A program made the translations under genes and the position numbers. This document shows positions 35,830-47,121 of a stretch of DNA of 64,000 nt, piece by piece. Within the stretch, counting starts at the first letter, position 1. Each line of letters begins with the position of its first letter. This stretch comes from Gelatoporia subvermispora B (lineage: Eukaryota > Basidiomycota > Agaricomycetes > Polyporales > Gelatoporiaceae), in contig KB445792.1 in assembly GCA_000320605.2 (NCBI GenBank), forward strand, positions 1,307,581 to 1,371,580. Direction: 5' to 3'. The notes below the pieces were generated by a model. The model was not told where the DNA came from. It made no database searches and worked only from the letters and a program-made list of their open reading frames with translations.

Positions 35830-36430
35830 ATGTCGTTCACCACATATCCCCCGGGCAAGAATCTCCGAGACATACACAACCTCTTTCCGTATATCGAAGA
35901 TGACGTGGTGGCCGCCGTACTGGACCACACCCTTGCTGGCAATGAGCTGTACAAGCTCGACTCGCGGCGTATCCTGGATTTCGGATGGAGCGTCATTGAT
36001 GCGGAACTCGACGACAGCTCCATCTCGTCTACGGCCACGGATATGTACATGGCGCTAGACGCGCTCGTTGTTCCACTCAACGTGTACTTCTCCATCCTCA
36101 CGGTCTACGGGATTTCACGAGGCCAGTCGTCGGCACTTCCCTGTTATTTCTTCCGGTACAACAGCCACCTCGTCAAGCTGGCGAACCAGTACAAATGGCA
36201 CGCGGTCCTTGCATATCATCTGGCCTTCTTCGCCCGAAGGTGTGGAGAGATGCGTTCCGGAGATTACACTGGCTGGGCTGGCACAGAGGGAGACCTGATG
36301 GAAGAACTTCTTCTACCCCATCGGCTGAGCACAAAGGTATGCAATGCTCAGTACATTTGCGGACCTTGGACCTTATGCTCATGCACTACAAATAGCCCAT
36401 CCAAGCCGGTAGAAAGGATGTCCGGAGATG
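35830..36430 (+). CDS. Small single-domain orphan, possibly derived from a retroelement gag
   Basis: ATG 35830 opens about 180 residues in one uninterrupted frame. A likely intron (from GTATGC about 36336 to AAATAG about 36398) leads to stop TGA 36430. Reading through instead gives a stop at 36444. Visible blocks are DIHNLFPYIEDDVVAAVLDH, YKLDSRRILDF, MALDALVVPLNVYFSILTVY and KLANQYKWHAVLAYHLAFF, then RRCGEMRSGDYTGWAG. The last block (aromatic/His helix, then R..EM..GDYxGW) looks to me like the core of gag-type proteins from fungal LTR retroelements. This is pattern memory only and was not searched. There is no zinc knuckle, protease, reverse transcriptase or LTR nearby, so it would be an orphan or co-opted copy. 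Confidence 0.5.
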
Positions 36431-36659
36431 AAGAAATAAAATGACATGTGACGATGGAAAATGCGCTAGACTACAACAGTACGAGTACAGTTGTGAATGC
36501 ACCACGGATAGCCGACATTGAATACCCTTGCACGCAATACATTCAGGATACCTCTCTTGATCATCTCCCCGTGTCGGATCCAGCATTGCTAGACGATTGG
36601 TTGTTGTCGTTTGACGCATCCTGTAAGCGATCCGTGAGGTCACTCGTCCGCAAGATGTA

Positions 36660-37452
36660 TCACAGCGTAAGACGTACAGTGGCGGTTTGCTCTGGTGTCT
36701 GTGCGTTCTGCCACTTGTATGCCAACTGCCTGATTCTCTCGATGCCCCTCCCATCACCCTTCTTCGGCGGCAGGGCCTGCTGCAATTCCACTTCGTGCAT
36801 GAATGCAGCTATGTCCGCCAATGACGAGCCGAGTTCCTCCAGGCCCGACAACCGCGTCCTGTGCGGGGATGTGAATCGTCCAACCCTGCAGAGCGATCTC
36901 ACGGGACGACAGGACACACCTGATCCGATCGCTCTCAGACTTCAGAGATTGCACCAGACGGAGCCGGTCCCTCTCGATTAGCTGGCGCGCCTGCTCGCTG
37001 CGCGCAGCATCCGACTCCAGCTTCTCGAGCTCCAGTCTGGTGGCCCTCAGCTCTTTCAGCATCCGGGCCTCCGAAGCGGCACGGTCGACAACCGCCTGTT
37101 CCGCCTTCCTGCGCAGCCAGCCCACGTTCGCGTTCGTCTCGTTCAGCAAGGAGACCAGCCGGTCCTGCTCCGTGCGCCGAGCGGAGAACGCTGCTATCAG
37201 GTGTGAGAGGTCGCGGCGCAGGCCCGTGGTCGCGTTCGCACCCTCGGCGACAGACCGCTGTAAGGTGGTCAAGCGTGCACGCACGGTCAGATAGGGGAGC
37301 AGCGCGATGGGCACTAGGATAGACGATAGAATCAGGAGATGAGTGAGCGTGGATGGCTGTTTGCGGGTCTCCGGTGCTGCGGGCCTCGTCTCGTCCATAT
37401 GATTCTCAACAACGGGAATGGGTGCAGAACTGTCAACTCGTTGTTGGACCAT
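36660..37452 (-). CDS. Single-helix membrane protein with a long coiled coil
   Basis: ATG 37452 gives MVQQRVDSSAPIPVVENH, then one membrane helix (LLILSSILVPIALLPYLTV) at residues about 40-58. A coiled coil of about 120 residues follows (VSLLNETNANVGWLRRKAE, LKELRATRLELEKLESDA, SEQARQLIERDRLRLVQSLK). An intron ending at CACAG near 36870 joins in phase to a last exon with LSGLEELGSSLADIAAFMHE and IRQLAYKWQNAQ, and stop TGA 36660. About 230 residues. I do not recognise the family. The short N-terminus, single helix and long coiled coil suggest a tail-out organelle or ER membrane tether, which is inference. Confidence 0.6.
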
Positions 37453-37746
37453 TAGTACAGAGTGACGGTCGGTCGGTCGTGCGGAAGGCACGCGGACAGC
37501 AGCTGCACTAGTTATATATTGCTCTCGATAGCCAAGGGCCTGATTATCGCGCGCTTACACGATCAGCATGTGACTGTAGAGGAGAAATCTTTGGATTGTT
37601 ATAAACACTCAAAGCTACGTCAGCAGGTAATTACGGGATAATGTACAGCAACTCAGAACAGCATAACAAACACGAACAAGACGCAAAGACACAGCAGCCA
37701 GCATAGCAGTCAACGTTACGATTCGTAGGACGCGTATCATTCATAA

Positions 37747-40083
37747 TCATTTCCCGAGCTTGAACCACTTTCGCTTGCTAAGGATCCCCTTCTTCTTTGG
37801 CTCTTCTGGTTTGGCTGGCAGTCTGAGAAGCAATGGTCAATGAAGTAGCGCCCGGATATTGGAGGAGACATACACGTCTACATAGACAGGAAGTTCTTTT
37901 AGCTGCCCGGTCACCGAGAGAATAGCCCCGTAATGCATCTGCCGGATCGTCTCTGAAAGATTGATCTTCTTGCGCCAGACAGCCATACTGTTCCCAGACT
38001 TTGAAAGCAAGAACACGAAGACAATGACCTGAGACGCAGGATCATAGCAGACTACAGATTCCTGCAAGATGCGATCCAGAGTCTTGTGAAGGTACGTGAC
38101 AGTGATCCAGTCGAACGCAGGCTGATTAGGCACCGCAGAGTCCGCATCAGTGCGGTAGGCTGCGTTACTAATAAGCGCGCCTCGTTCCCCAGTCTGCAGG
38201 AACTTCTGTAACTGTCAACCCAGTGAGCTCAATTCGGTGTTTGACGTCCAGAGACGCAGAGAAAGACTAACGCCAAGAGCCCCTAGACTGCTAGACATCT
38301 CTTGTATCCATCGTAGTAGGGACCCTACACGTGGATCCTTTTCCGGATTGAAGCCCCAATGTATACGGTCTTTTGGAGGTCGAGTATGGCCGAAAAGTGC
38401 AGTGCGAGCAGGGTCAAGGGCTACACCCTGAGACTCGATGATGGGGAAAGCTGCGCCGTTGGCTCCGCCAACCTGAAAGTGATTACCGGTTGCCATTTCC
38501 ATAGTCTTGGAGCCAGGACCTGCCCAAAACTTGTACGGCCGAGCCTGGGACGCAAGGCGCGCATTCGCTGCGTACGCAGGAGAGAACGACGTGCTCTGCG
38601 TTGGCGGACGGTATGTTTGCGCACGATGTGTACTTTGCGCGGGAGAATAATGGCTTGCTGCAGCATGGTGCTGCGACTCATATGACTGGGCAACGGATGG
38701 AGTAAATCGAACGCGGTGAGCGTACTCATTTCCCCACCCCTCGTCAGCGTACTCCTCTTCTTCCTCGTCATACTCTTCTTCCTCTTCCTCGTCCTCTTCC
38801 TCATCCTCCTCTTGGATATCACCCCATCCACTGTCTTGCGCTTGCGTGCCCCATGTGCCCCAGCTGTTATTCTGCTGTACAGGAGGATGTCTCGACTGGG
38901 ACGAAGGGTGCTGGTGCTGTCGGTGCTGTCGGTGAGATGGAGCTCGACTATGGCTGTGCATTGCCGCCGCTGCCTGTTGTTGGAGTTGAGCATGCCGAAT
39001 CTTCTCTTGCTTGATAGTTTGCTGTTGTAACTGAGCTGCTAATGACTGCGGCGGGGGTTGTCGTTGCTGAGCAGCCTGGAGGGCTGCTTGCAGCGCTTGC
39101 TGTTGTGCTCGCATTGCGTTCTGCTGGGCTGCGGGCTGATGTGGCTGTGAGGGAGAATCCTTAGTTTGCGATGGATGACTGAGCAACGCCCTGAGACGTT
39201 GCTGTTGTTGAGAAAGTGCAGGGCCTCCCGCAGACGTAACTCTCGAGGAGGACGCAGGGGAAGTCACCGCTGCCGGGGATAGGGAGGGAGTAATCACCTT
39301 GGGTGCGCCTTTGGCCTCGGCATGCCACTGACTCCATGCAGCTTGCGAGTATTGAGCGACAGCTGGCGGTTGTGCGGGCGCTTGCGCAGGCGGTGGATCA
39401 CCCCAACCCATCGCCTGAGCAGGCGTGTCCCAAGCTTCAGACCGGGCAACGGCGTCCCACTCATCTTCACCATCGTTGCGATGGTCAGACCAACCACCCC
39501 CGCCTCCGCCTCCACCCCAGCCACTGTTCATGTTAGCATGCTTCTCTGGAGGGGGAGGAGGGGGGAGGAGGGGGGAGGCGCCGCTGCAGCTGATTTCTTC
39601 TTCTTGTTACCGCCACTGAGTAGGCTGGTGAGACCCGCGAATTTGCTGACCGATGCAGGACTTTCTTTGGCACCGCCGCCGGCGTGTTCACTGACGGCTG
39701 CGCCCCAGGACTCGCCCCATGCACCTCCACCGCCCGCCTGCGCGGATCCTGGAACAATGTGTGCTGTGCTAGGGCCATTTGCCCACATGCCTGCGGCCTC
39801 GTTTTGGGCCGCTCCCCAACCTCCGTCGTCGTCGGCAAGTGTCTGCTGGTCCGCCCCCATACCCCATTCATCATCTGGACGAGCAGCGTTCCAGAAGTAG
39901 CATAGATCGCAAGCGAGTATCAGTACGCGTCGCGATTACACACCCAGGTAGCAACTTGCCTTGCATACCCATTGGCGCGAATGTGATCTGGTCATCGTAG
40001 CCACCGTACGACGTGCTGGCTTCGCCTTGATTTGGCGGGCCAGTCTGCCCGCTTTTGCTCTTCCCTTTCTTTGATTTGGCCAT
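37747..40083 (-). CDS. Trp-Gly-rich disordered protein with a conserved-looking C-terminal domain
   Basis: ATG 40083 starts MAKSKKGKSKSGQTGPP. An in-phase intron leads to DDEWGMGADQ. A further intron at 39546-39610 (65 bp, strong pyrimidine tract before CAG) restores the frame into MNSGWGGGGGGGG. About a dozen WG/GW pairs occur (GGWGAA, GAWGESWGAA, AMGWGD, SWGTWGTQ, DSGWGD, DEGWGNE), several next to acidic tracts (EEDEEEDEEEEEEYDEEE). The middle is Gln/Ala-rich. From about 38600 downward the sequence looks folded: ARPYKFWAGPGSK, DRIHWGFNPEKDPRVGSLL, WIQEMSSSLGALG, then VTYLHKTLDRILQES, CYDPASQVIVFVFLLSKS, and a basic end KRKWFKLGK at TGA 37747. About 680 residues, unknown function. The WG pairs resemble Argonaute-hook proteins, which is only a hypothesis. 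Confidence 0.65.
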
Positions 40084-40511
40084 GTTGCGCTAATTATCGT
40101 CTCAATTCAACGTGATAGCATTTGGTATGGCAGAGAGCAACAGAGAGTAGACCAGAGGGTGGAACCGTTATAGTTGCCGACGTTGACGCAATGCACAGAA
40201 CCGAGATGACATTCTGACAAAGTGTCCGAGAGATAAGGATCTCGCACGGTCGTTCATCGACAGAAAAGAAAAGAAGTGATGGGACAGAACACGAGGCGTT
40301 TAACTCAGGGTCGCTGTAAGAGTAAGTGGGCGATTTCCCGGACTAAACGGTTAGCACCCGTGGGAAACCGGTTATGAATGCATGACTGGACGTGCTGTGG
40401 CACGCACACTCTAGTACTGGTGCGACACACGACCCGTCTTGAGTGTCTTGACTGAAGATGCCAAAGTCTTCATAACTGTTCCCACCATCGTCGTCGACCT
40501 TCAGGCTTGCA
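40084..40511. promoter_or_regulatory. 428-bp divergent promoter
   Basis: Separates the starts of the Trp-Gly protein (-) and the STB6-like gene (+), so it should drive both. No TATA box or repeat recognised. Confidence 0.4.
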
Positions 40512-43500
40512 ATGGATCAGCCCTCCACATCGTACTTGTCCATACCTCCTCCCACCAGTCCTCGTCGTGCCCGATCCCCTAGCCCCAACTTCGCCCTCTC
40601 GCCACCCAACAGCCCGACTGCACGGCCTCTACTGTCCCGCTCCCAATCTACCACTCGGGCTTATCAGTCTGCCACAAAGCACAATGGTTCAGTATCTCAA
40701 ACTCCATCCTACTCCCCGCATCTCTCCTTAGTACATGTCGCGCCACCTTCATCTCGGAGACTTCTCATACCTACGGTCCGCCCCTCTCGGGCGAGCCCCG
40801 CTTCCTCTCCCAATATACCCCAACATAGAGCATCGCCTTCCAAAGTTGCACGGTCTAGGGCCGGCTCTCTTTCAGTCGCTACTTCCCCAGATCCCGCGAT
40901 AAATGCCCCTCCCGCACGTGGCCCGGACTGGATCGGAGGCGGACGCAAGTTCGAAGTGGTAGAGGATCAGTTCGAACTTGAGGGTTTTGTAATATATGCG
41001 GTTGAGAAATGGTGAGCCTCGTGCCAATGTTTACCTACATCACGTACAAACACCACACCTCGAAGGGTTGTTGCACGGAGGCGACCTATCACGGTCTTGA
41101 CAGTCTACACGGGTGATCCGCAGCACAAAGTTCGCGATAATTTGCTTTTGAGCTCTTCAGAGTCATTTCTTATGTCGCTGCGCAGATTACTGTGACGGCA
41201 TTGAAACCCCAGTCATCGCTGAGCGAACCAGAGGCACAGAGTGAGTGGGAGCTGGCAATACGCTATCTCAAGAAGGACGGAGCACGTCCAAAAGAGGTGA
41301 GGCGGGTTGATTGTGGATTCATACATGGTTTACATGTGTTCAAGACAGACAAAGGGGTGATCATGGTAACATCACTGGCGAACTTTCCTTCGGACTTTAC
41401 TATCGTCCAAGTTCCTGCAGGCAACTTCCTAGAAGTTCGTGAACAACTCTATACCAATATAGATCTTCTCCGAATGGGCTGTAGTGGTCGTAGTGCACTC
41501 ACCCTTGAAGAGCCAAGGTTCGACTTTCGTTACGATCTCGAAATACCAAATTGACTAAATTGCTTAGCGAGACTACGAAGGACCGATTCATCTCGATGTA
41601 CCATGTCTCTGACAAGATGGCGAGCCGTATGGGTGAAGCCTTCAGAGCGACTGTCCTCGAGTTGATTAGGTTCGTTCAGACAGCTTTAGCTATGTTCAAT
41701 TTCTTCGACATGTGTCCGGAGGAGCGCAATGGTCTTTTATGTGATATCACTTGTGAAGGAATGAGACGATGGGTTTCAGAAATAGCTGCGCCTGTTCTGG
41801 GTTTGAACGTCAGCACCTGTTCATGGACAGTTGATCCGTTACATGCTAACCGCTGTCATGTTGCAGGTCCTTGAAAGAGCTGCCGACCCTAACATAGTCG
41901 CCGCTTTGTTGAGTCTCATATGCATCATACGCAATAAATTACACGTCCTTGGAATTGTATGTGCGCCACTACAACTCAAGAACTTGCTTAAATGGCTGAT
42001 CGATCATCGATGCTCAGGTGGTACCGAAGGATCCCTTTGTAGAGCCTCAGGCGTTCATGGATGCAATTGCCGCATTCCATAGTCATAAGTCGCACTGGCA
42101 TTCACACGTGCATAGCCTGTCTATCTCCCAATCAATCCAGTCCAACACCTCCTCACAACCCAATACTATCAGTTCAAAGGAGCCTCCTGGTACATCAACC
42201 CCAAACCCGCCTGTTGTGTACCTTAACGCAAAACTCATTCGTCTGATTGACCAAGCATTCGATAAGAAGACCAAGCAGAGTGAACCTTACAAAGTTCACC
42301 GTGTCCTCAAAAGCAAGCTGGACGACCTTGCAACTGATCTGCGGTCGGGCACCGGGGCTGACTCAGACGTCTCTGGCTCCAACGTAACGAGTGCTTCGAG
42401 ATCGGTTACTGACATCAAGACTTTTGTGCAAATCGTTGCCAGTGGCTCGAAAGATGCGCCACAGAGCTTGCGCTATCTGTGGACAGGAAGGCCTGTCATG
42501 TCGAGAAAGAAACGAAGGGAAAAGGAGGTGCCTTGGAGCGATGGAGAACGGGAAGATCGTTGGGATAAAGATGGAGGAAAGAATGGGAAGGACAGGGCGG
42601 GGAATGGGGAGAAAGACGATGTGAAGTCAACAGATGACGAAGGTGACGCGAAACTTTGGACCGGAAGAGTATCACGGAGGCTAGAAGGCTGGGCAGCGTA
42701 AGCCTGACAGGTTCCCAGGCAGCGTCCAGACACTCAATCATTCTCATTCAACAGGTTGAGCCGAGCGAAGAAACTGAGTGTCGACTTTGGACAACTAGGC
42801 AAGGCACTCTTACCTTCTGATAGCCCGACCCGAGACGATCAGAATGGGCAGTCTGGGCCATCTATCCTTGTTTCGAAGTATGTATGACTCTTCGTATTGA
42901 TCTTCATGCCGCTCACAATAACTATAGAGAGCAGGATGATGATGAAGTATTGAGCAGCGGTCAGGTTTCCCCCGTTTGTACGTATACAATCATGAATTTT
43001 TGTACGATATTGACCCAGATCTGCAGCCGACTATCATCCTATGACAGGTCTTGGATCGTGGCTCAATACTCCCCAAAGGTCGGCTGTTGACGTCTCCGAC
43101 TACAAACGTCGCGTCAACGAATTCGACCAAAAGCGGCCATCGACCAAGCCAAAGTACCAATCTCGAGTCATCAGCTGGTCTGACCCATTCAGTGCACGTA
43201 ACTTGATTGATGAGGAACCAGCTCGAAGTCGTCAGATCTCCTCTATTGCCCGTTCTCGACTGTCCGAAGACAGCCCCGTCGTAGACGATGATTTGGATGT
43301 CCTTCATCGGCGACGCCTGGTCACCTCTCGCTCACAAAGGAGGCGCAGTTTCGACGACGCTGCATACATCGACAGTTCCCGCCTGCTCTCTGTGGAACGT
43401 ATGCGTATCGACGTGGAGTTGTGTGGCCAGATTCTAGTCATGTTGCGCCGAGAGGCACATCTCGCTAATGTAGCGGCGTGCCTGGAGGCTCTAACTGCAC

Positions 43501-44168
43501 GGCTTTCACGCACAAACACGCGCCTACGGGAGGACCACGAGGCGGTGCGCCCGACCCTCGCGGCTTTGATGGAGCGTGCGGCAGTATTGCAGCAGATCGA
43601 GGCCGCCCGCTCGCGTGCGGACGCATTGACACTGGAGACGAACGCCCTACAGTATGAAGTCGACCAGTTTCTCGTCGAGGATCTGTGGCACATGGCGCTA
43701 CAACCTCGCCAGCGCATCCTGGCACTCCGAGAGAAGGTCTTTGGTACCGGCCGACGCCATCCACATGGCGTACGAGGTGCTCGTGGACAGTTCGACCGCA
43801 TACAGTGGACACTCGACGGCCGACAGCGCCTCGTGGACGGTCTCGGGAGGACGGAAAGCGAGGCAGAGGAAGAAGACGGGTTGGATATCGTCCATGCCGG
43901 GCTCGGTGGGCTAGATGAGGAAGAGGAAGAGGTGGATGTGGTTGAGCACCAGACACTACGGCCGACATGGCTACTGCGCTTCTTCAATTACTGGGGAAGC
44001 AGATGGGGTCAGGGCAGTCGGAAGGCCCACGAGAGCGAGAGCCAAGCAAGTCCGATGAGAGAAGAGGAGAAAGAGCACGCGTCGAGTACTGCAACTGCAC
44101 CCTCTCCTCTTACCTCCTTGGACGACAGCCGCAGACGGCCGCCCGTACGGGAGGAGTTTCCCCCATGA
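40512..44168 (+). CDS. STB2/STB6-like fungal protein
   Basis: Yeast Stb2 and Stb6 were found as Sin3-binding proteins linked to the Rpd3 deacetylase (family knowledge). ATG 40512 opens a Ser/Pro-rich N-terminus. The STB6-type N-domain follows: RKFEVVEDQFELEGFVIYAV, VLTVYTGDPQHKITVTA, YLKKDGARPKEV, KGVIMVTSLANFPSDFTIVQ. Later exons give DRFISMYHVSDKMASRMGEA, RATVLELIRFVQTALAMF, a Lys/Asp-rich stretch, and GLGSWLNTPQRSAVDVSDYK. The C-terminal half has a long helical region (LLSVERMRIDVELCGQILVM, LEALTARLSRTNTRLRED) and an acidic tail, with stop TGA 44168. About eight introns, roughly 1080 residues. The start and the Sin3 link are from family knowledge. The C-terminal coiled coil may mediate self-association. 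Confidence 0.8.
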
Positions 44169-44306
44169 GATCTCAGCCTATGTTTTGGGACAATATGCAA
44201 CGGTATACATATATAGGCAATGCAACATGTACACTATACGCATTCTAGTCACCAGGCACAGTGATACATATATGAATCCCTGATTACCATTTTGCTGCAG
44301 AGTATT

Positions 44307-45773
44307 TCACCGCACCTTGATCTTGGCCTGGGATTTACGCATGGCCCGCTTCTTCTCACGTTCCAGCTCCTGTACGCGAACGTCAGCTTTCCCAGTCATA
44401 TATTTGAGATCGACAAACCTTCTTCTGCTCCGCCGCGCTCAATCGCGACATGCGCTCCTCCTCTGCCTTCTTCTTAGCGGCGGTGCGTTTCTCCCCCGCT
44501 TCTTCCCGCCTCTCCTTCGCTGCCTCTTCGCGGATTTGTTTATCAACTTCTTCGCGTGCCTTGCGGAGCTTGGCACGCGTTTCGGGACGCAATGCGCCCG
44601 ACAGCCCTCCACGAAGGGCCCTCGTCTCGCCAGCAACTATGTCGATTAGCTGGAAGATAGCTTCGATGAGCGGGCGCGTTGCCTCTGCGTCGCTAGCTGG
44701 GGGCAGACGTAGCGAGAGACGGAGGCGCTTGGAACGTTCGGAAGCCGGGAGAGGCGACTCCGGGCGGCGACTTGGCTGGTCAGTGATAGAGAGCGAACGG
44801 AAGTAGGGAAGCACCGAGGGAGAGGATAGGACCGAGGTAAGAGAGAACGAGCCGTAGGGCTTGAACATGTTCTCAGTGATGTCAGCGAATTCTGGAAGAA
44901 TCAGCTATGAAGATGCACAGACGAGGAAACTGACATACCGGACATGACAGTTAGCGTTGGAGGCAAGCTCGGGTGCTCAGAGGTCTTCGTGAACGTCTTA
45001 AGAGATGCGAGGTGAGACATTGGTGTGAGTGCATGATGACGAACAATCTTACAAGATCCCAGCGCTCATTTCGAATGGTCCTCATTTCATCCTTTGCAAC
45101 AATGGCCCATACGCACTCAGGGACGTTTGCGGTGTCCCTGAATGCGAAGTCCAGCTCAAGCTCGTCGCAAACTCTGTAGTCCAGGTCGATGAAACCCCGA
45201 GCGATCTGGAAAGTGTATTGAAAGGGATCATGTCGCGGACGCAAGGTCCAAACGGTGTGCAAGGAGGTGATAGCACGCCGCCCAGTAGAGAAATTGAAGT
45301 AGTCCGTATTGCCGTCTAGTAAACGTGGCAGTCAAGCAAGCGAAAGGCTCGGTGAAGCCTCGGGCGCACCTTGCGTCAGGCTTCCTTTGTGATAAGGCTT
45401 CGATAATTGAGCCTCATATAAGGGCTTGTGTGCGTTGAACCTATCGCAGTAGCTCTGGTCGGTAACGCTGAGGGGAGTATGACCAAACTACGCACCAAGT
45501 CTTGACCTTCCTCTCATTGGCCTTCTTCCCCAAGAAGTAGGCGGCCACGTACACAGCAACTGCTAACAGGAAAAAGACCTCGTTTTGGAACACTTGGGGG
45601 TAGCAAAAACGGGCACCGTCAGGTTACGAGATCGTTTGAGCATGCTGAGCGTTCAGGTTGTACTCACAGGCCGGTCGGAAAGTGATGAACTTCCATCTGA
45701 ACTCGAATCCATCATACTCGGCCGTAATGTTCGGGGGAGGTGGGGTCAGCGCGCGTAGGAGCCTCGTCGCCAT
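44307..45773 (-). CDS. CCDC47 homolog (PAT complex, ER)
   Basis: CCDC47 (DUF1682) partners with Asterix in the PAT complex, which protects transmembrane segments during multipass protein insertion at the ER (family knowledge). ATG 45773 starts MATRLLRALTPPPPN, then EYDGFEFRWKFITFRPA. The next exon has the membrane helix (NEVFFLLAVAVYVAAYFLG). Cytosolic blocks are FSTGRRAITSLHTVWTLRPR, DPFQYTFQIARGFIDLDYRV and WAIVAKDEMRTIRNERWDL. Then come SLPPTLTVMSEFADITENMF and RPLIEAIFQLIDIVAG, and the hallmark basic coiled-coil tail ends SRLSAAEQKKELEREKKRAM and KIKVR at TGA 44307. No cleavable signal peptide is evident before the helix. Four to five introns. Confidence 0.88.
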
Positions 45774-46175
45774 ATCTGAAGGGCGGGTCGACAACGATGG
45801 AGTTGTGTTGAAGGCCAGGGGCTCGCTGCTGGCGGTCACCGACGCCAACTGTTGTCGGGCGCTGGCGTTGACGAGACCAGGCACACGTACACGTGATGCC
45901 ACTCGTGGTGAGCGCGGGAACCTCCGCCGCGGCGCAGCGCAGCACTCGGAACGGGATTTTACCAGATCAGGCACTCTGGCGCTTCTTGGAAGTCACCTCG
46001 AATAGGAAACACCCCGACAATCCAATCCGTACCTGAATACCGCCTATTGCGCGTTTATCCCCTCCCGCCCCAGCACATACCCGCACGCGGGGGAAAGCAG
46101 CGAGCTGAGTGCTCCTAGTGAGTATAGTATCATAACTCAGATTTCAAAACAAATGCACTGATAAATCAGACGAAA
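45774..46175. other. Divergent spacer, 402 bp
   Basis: Promoter space between CCDC47 (-) and the small plus-strand gene at 46176. The open frames over it are extensions or shadows of the CCDC47 first exon. No element recognised. Confidence 0.4.
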
Positions 46176-46710
46176 ATGTCATCCGGAGAGTATAGGTTGG
46201 CAAGTCCACCTGCTTTGAGGCATGAAAGGGTAGGTTGATGTTCTATGCCTTCTATTCTTGGCGGACCTCATCGGCCGAGTATGACAGGACGGGGATACAG
46301 CGCATTCTATACCCACGGACTATGGTGCCTTCGTGGTCCAGACACTAACCAGGATGACGCGGGGATCAGGATCAATAGACCAAGTGGAATTGCGACGCTG
46401 TCTGGGCCTATCGTCCTCCTATCTGATCACCGACATGACAATGGACCCAGAACGTGGTCACTCAACGTGGCTGACTGGTTTTCGCAATCTGGTAGAGGTA
46501 GTTGTGGCACTGCATGGCCGCAGTGAGCTGGAAGCAGAGACGGTTAGCGCGGCGAGTAAGGCATGTTCGGAGTGCTGGACAGCTGCTGAATCGTGGAGAG
46601 AGATGGACGACTGCAAAGATGGCGTGAAGCAAGCAGCAATACGCCTGAAAGGATTGCTGGATCCAAATGGGAAGACATATCGAGGGATGCCCATTTACGT
46701 GCCTACATAA
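46176..46710 (+). CDS. Small conserved-looking protein, 158 residues, unknown
   Basis: Two exons. ATG 46176 gives 18 codons (MSSGEYRLASPPALRHER). A 58-bp phase-0 intron (46230-46287, GTAGGT...GACAG) leads to DGDTAHSIPTDYGAFVVQTL and one long exon. It contains LRRCLGLSSSYLITDMTMDP, FRNLVEVVVALHGRSELEAE, a Cys/Trp motif ACSECWTAAESW, a helical DCKDGVKQAAIRLKGLLDP and the end NGKTYRGMPIYVPT (TAA 46708-46710). It is soluble, with no signal peptide or membrane helix. The dense, regular C-terminal half suggests selection. I do not recognise a named family. Confidence 0.65.
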
Positions 46711-47121
46711 TTCTGGCAAATAGTCACTGCCATCCTAGTTCCAGCGGTTGATATTATACACATGCACTATGCTACCCCCCCTCACGTCCATATGGTCTGA
46801 TGTGTGGACTTTTGGGGGATTCATCGGTCGAAGAACTCCGCGCAGACGGCATTCTGGCATTGAAGTGCCTACAGCTGCTCGATCGTCTCCCTCGGACAGT
46901 TGCGGGATTCGGATGCAGGATCATGATGTACATAGGTGACCTCATTTGGGCGCCCAAAGCGTTCCCACAATGGAAAAGCACGTGCTTTTAGCGTGACGTA
47001 ATGTCGCCTTTGCGTTCAGTCCCGAGTACGCGCCCAATCTGCCAGCCGCTCAACCTCTTCACTGTCTCAAGTCACGTCTCTGTGCTCGCTGTCCTTTGCT
47101 ACTTGCTCGTCGTTACTCTTG
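46711..47121. other. Intergenic, 411 bp
   Basis: Spacer before the PX-domain gene, with a pyrimidine-rich stretch just upstream of ATG 47122. Short open frames have no support. Confidence 0.45.

Noticed and set aside
38716..39030. Leu/Val-rich plus-strand frame resembling a multi-helix membrane protein
   Set aside because: It is the reverse shadow of the Glu- and Gln-rich exon of the Trp-Gly protein. Reverse complements of Glu/Gln codons read as Leu/Phe.
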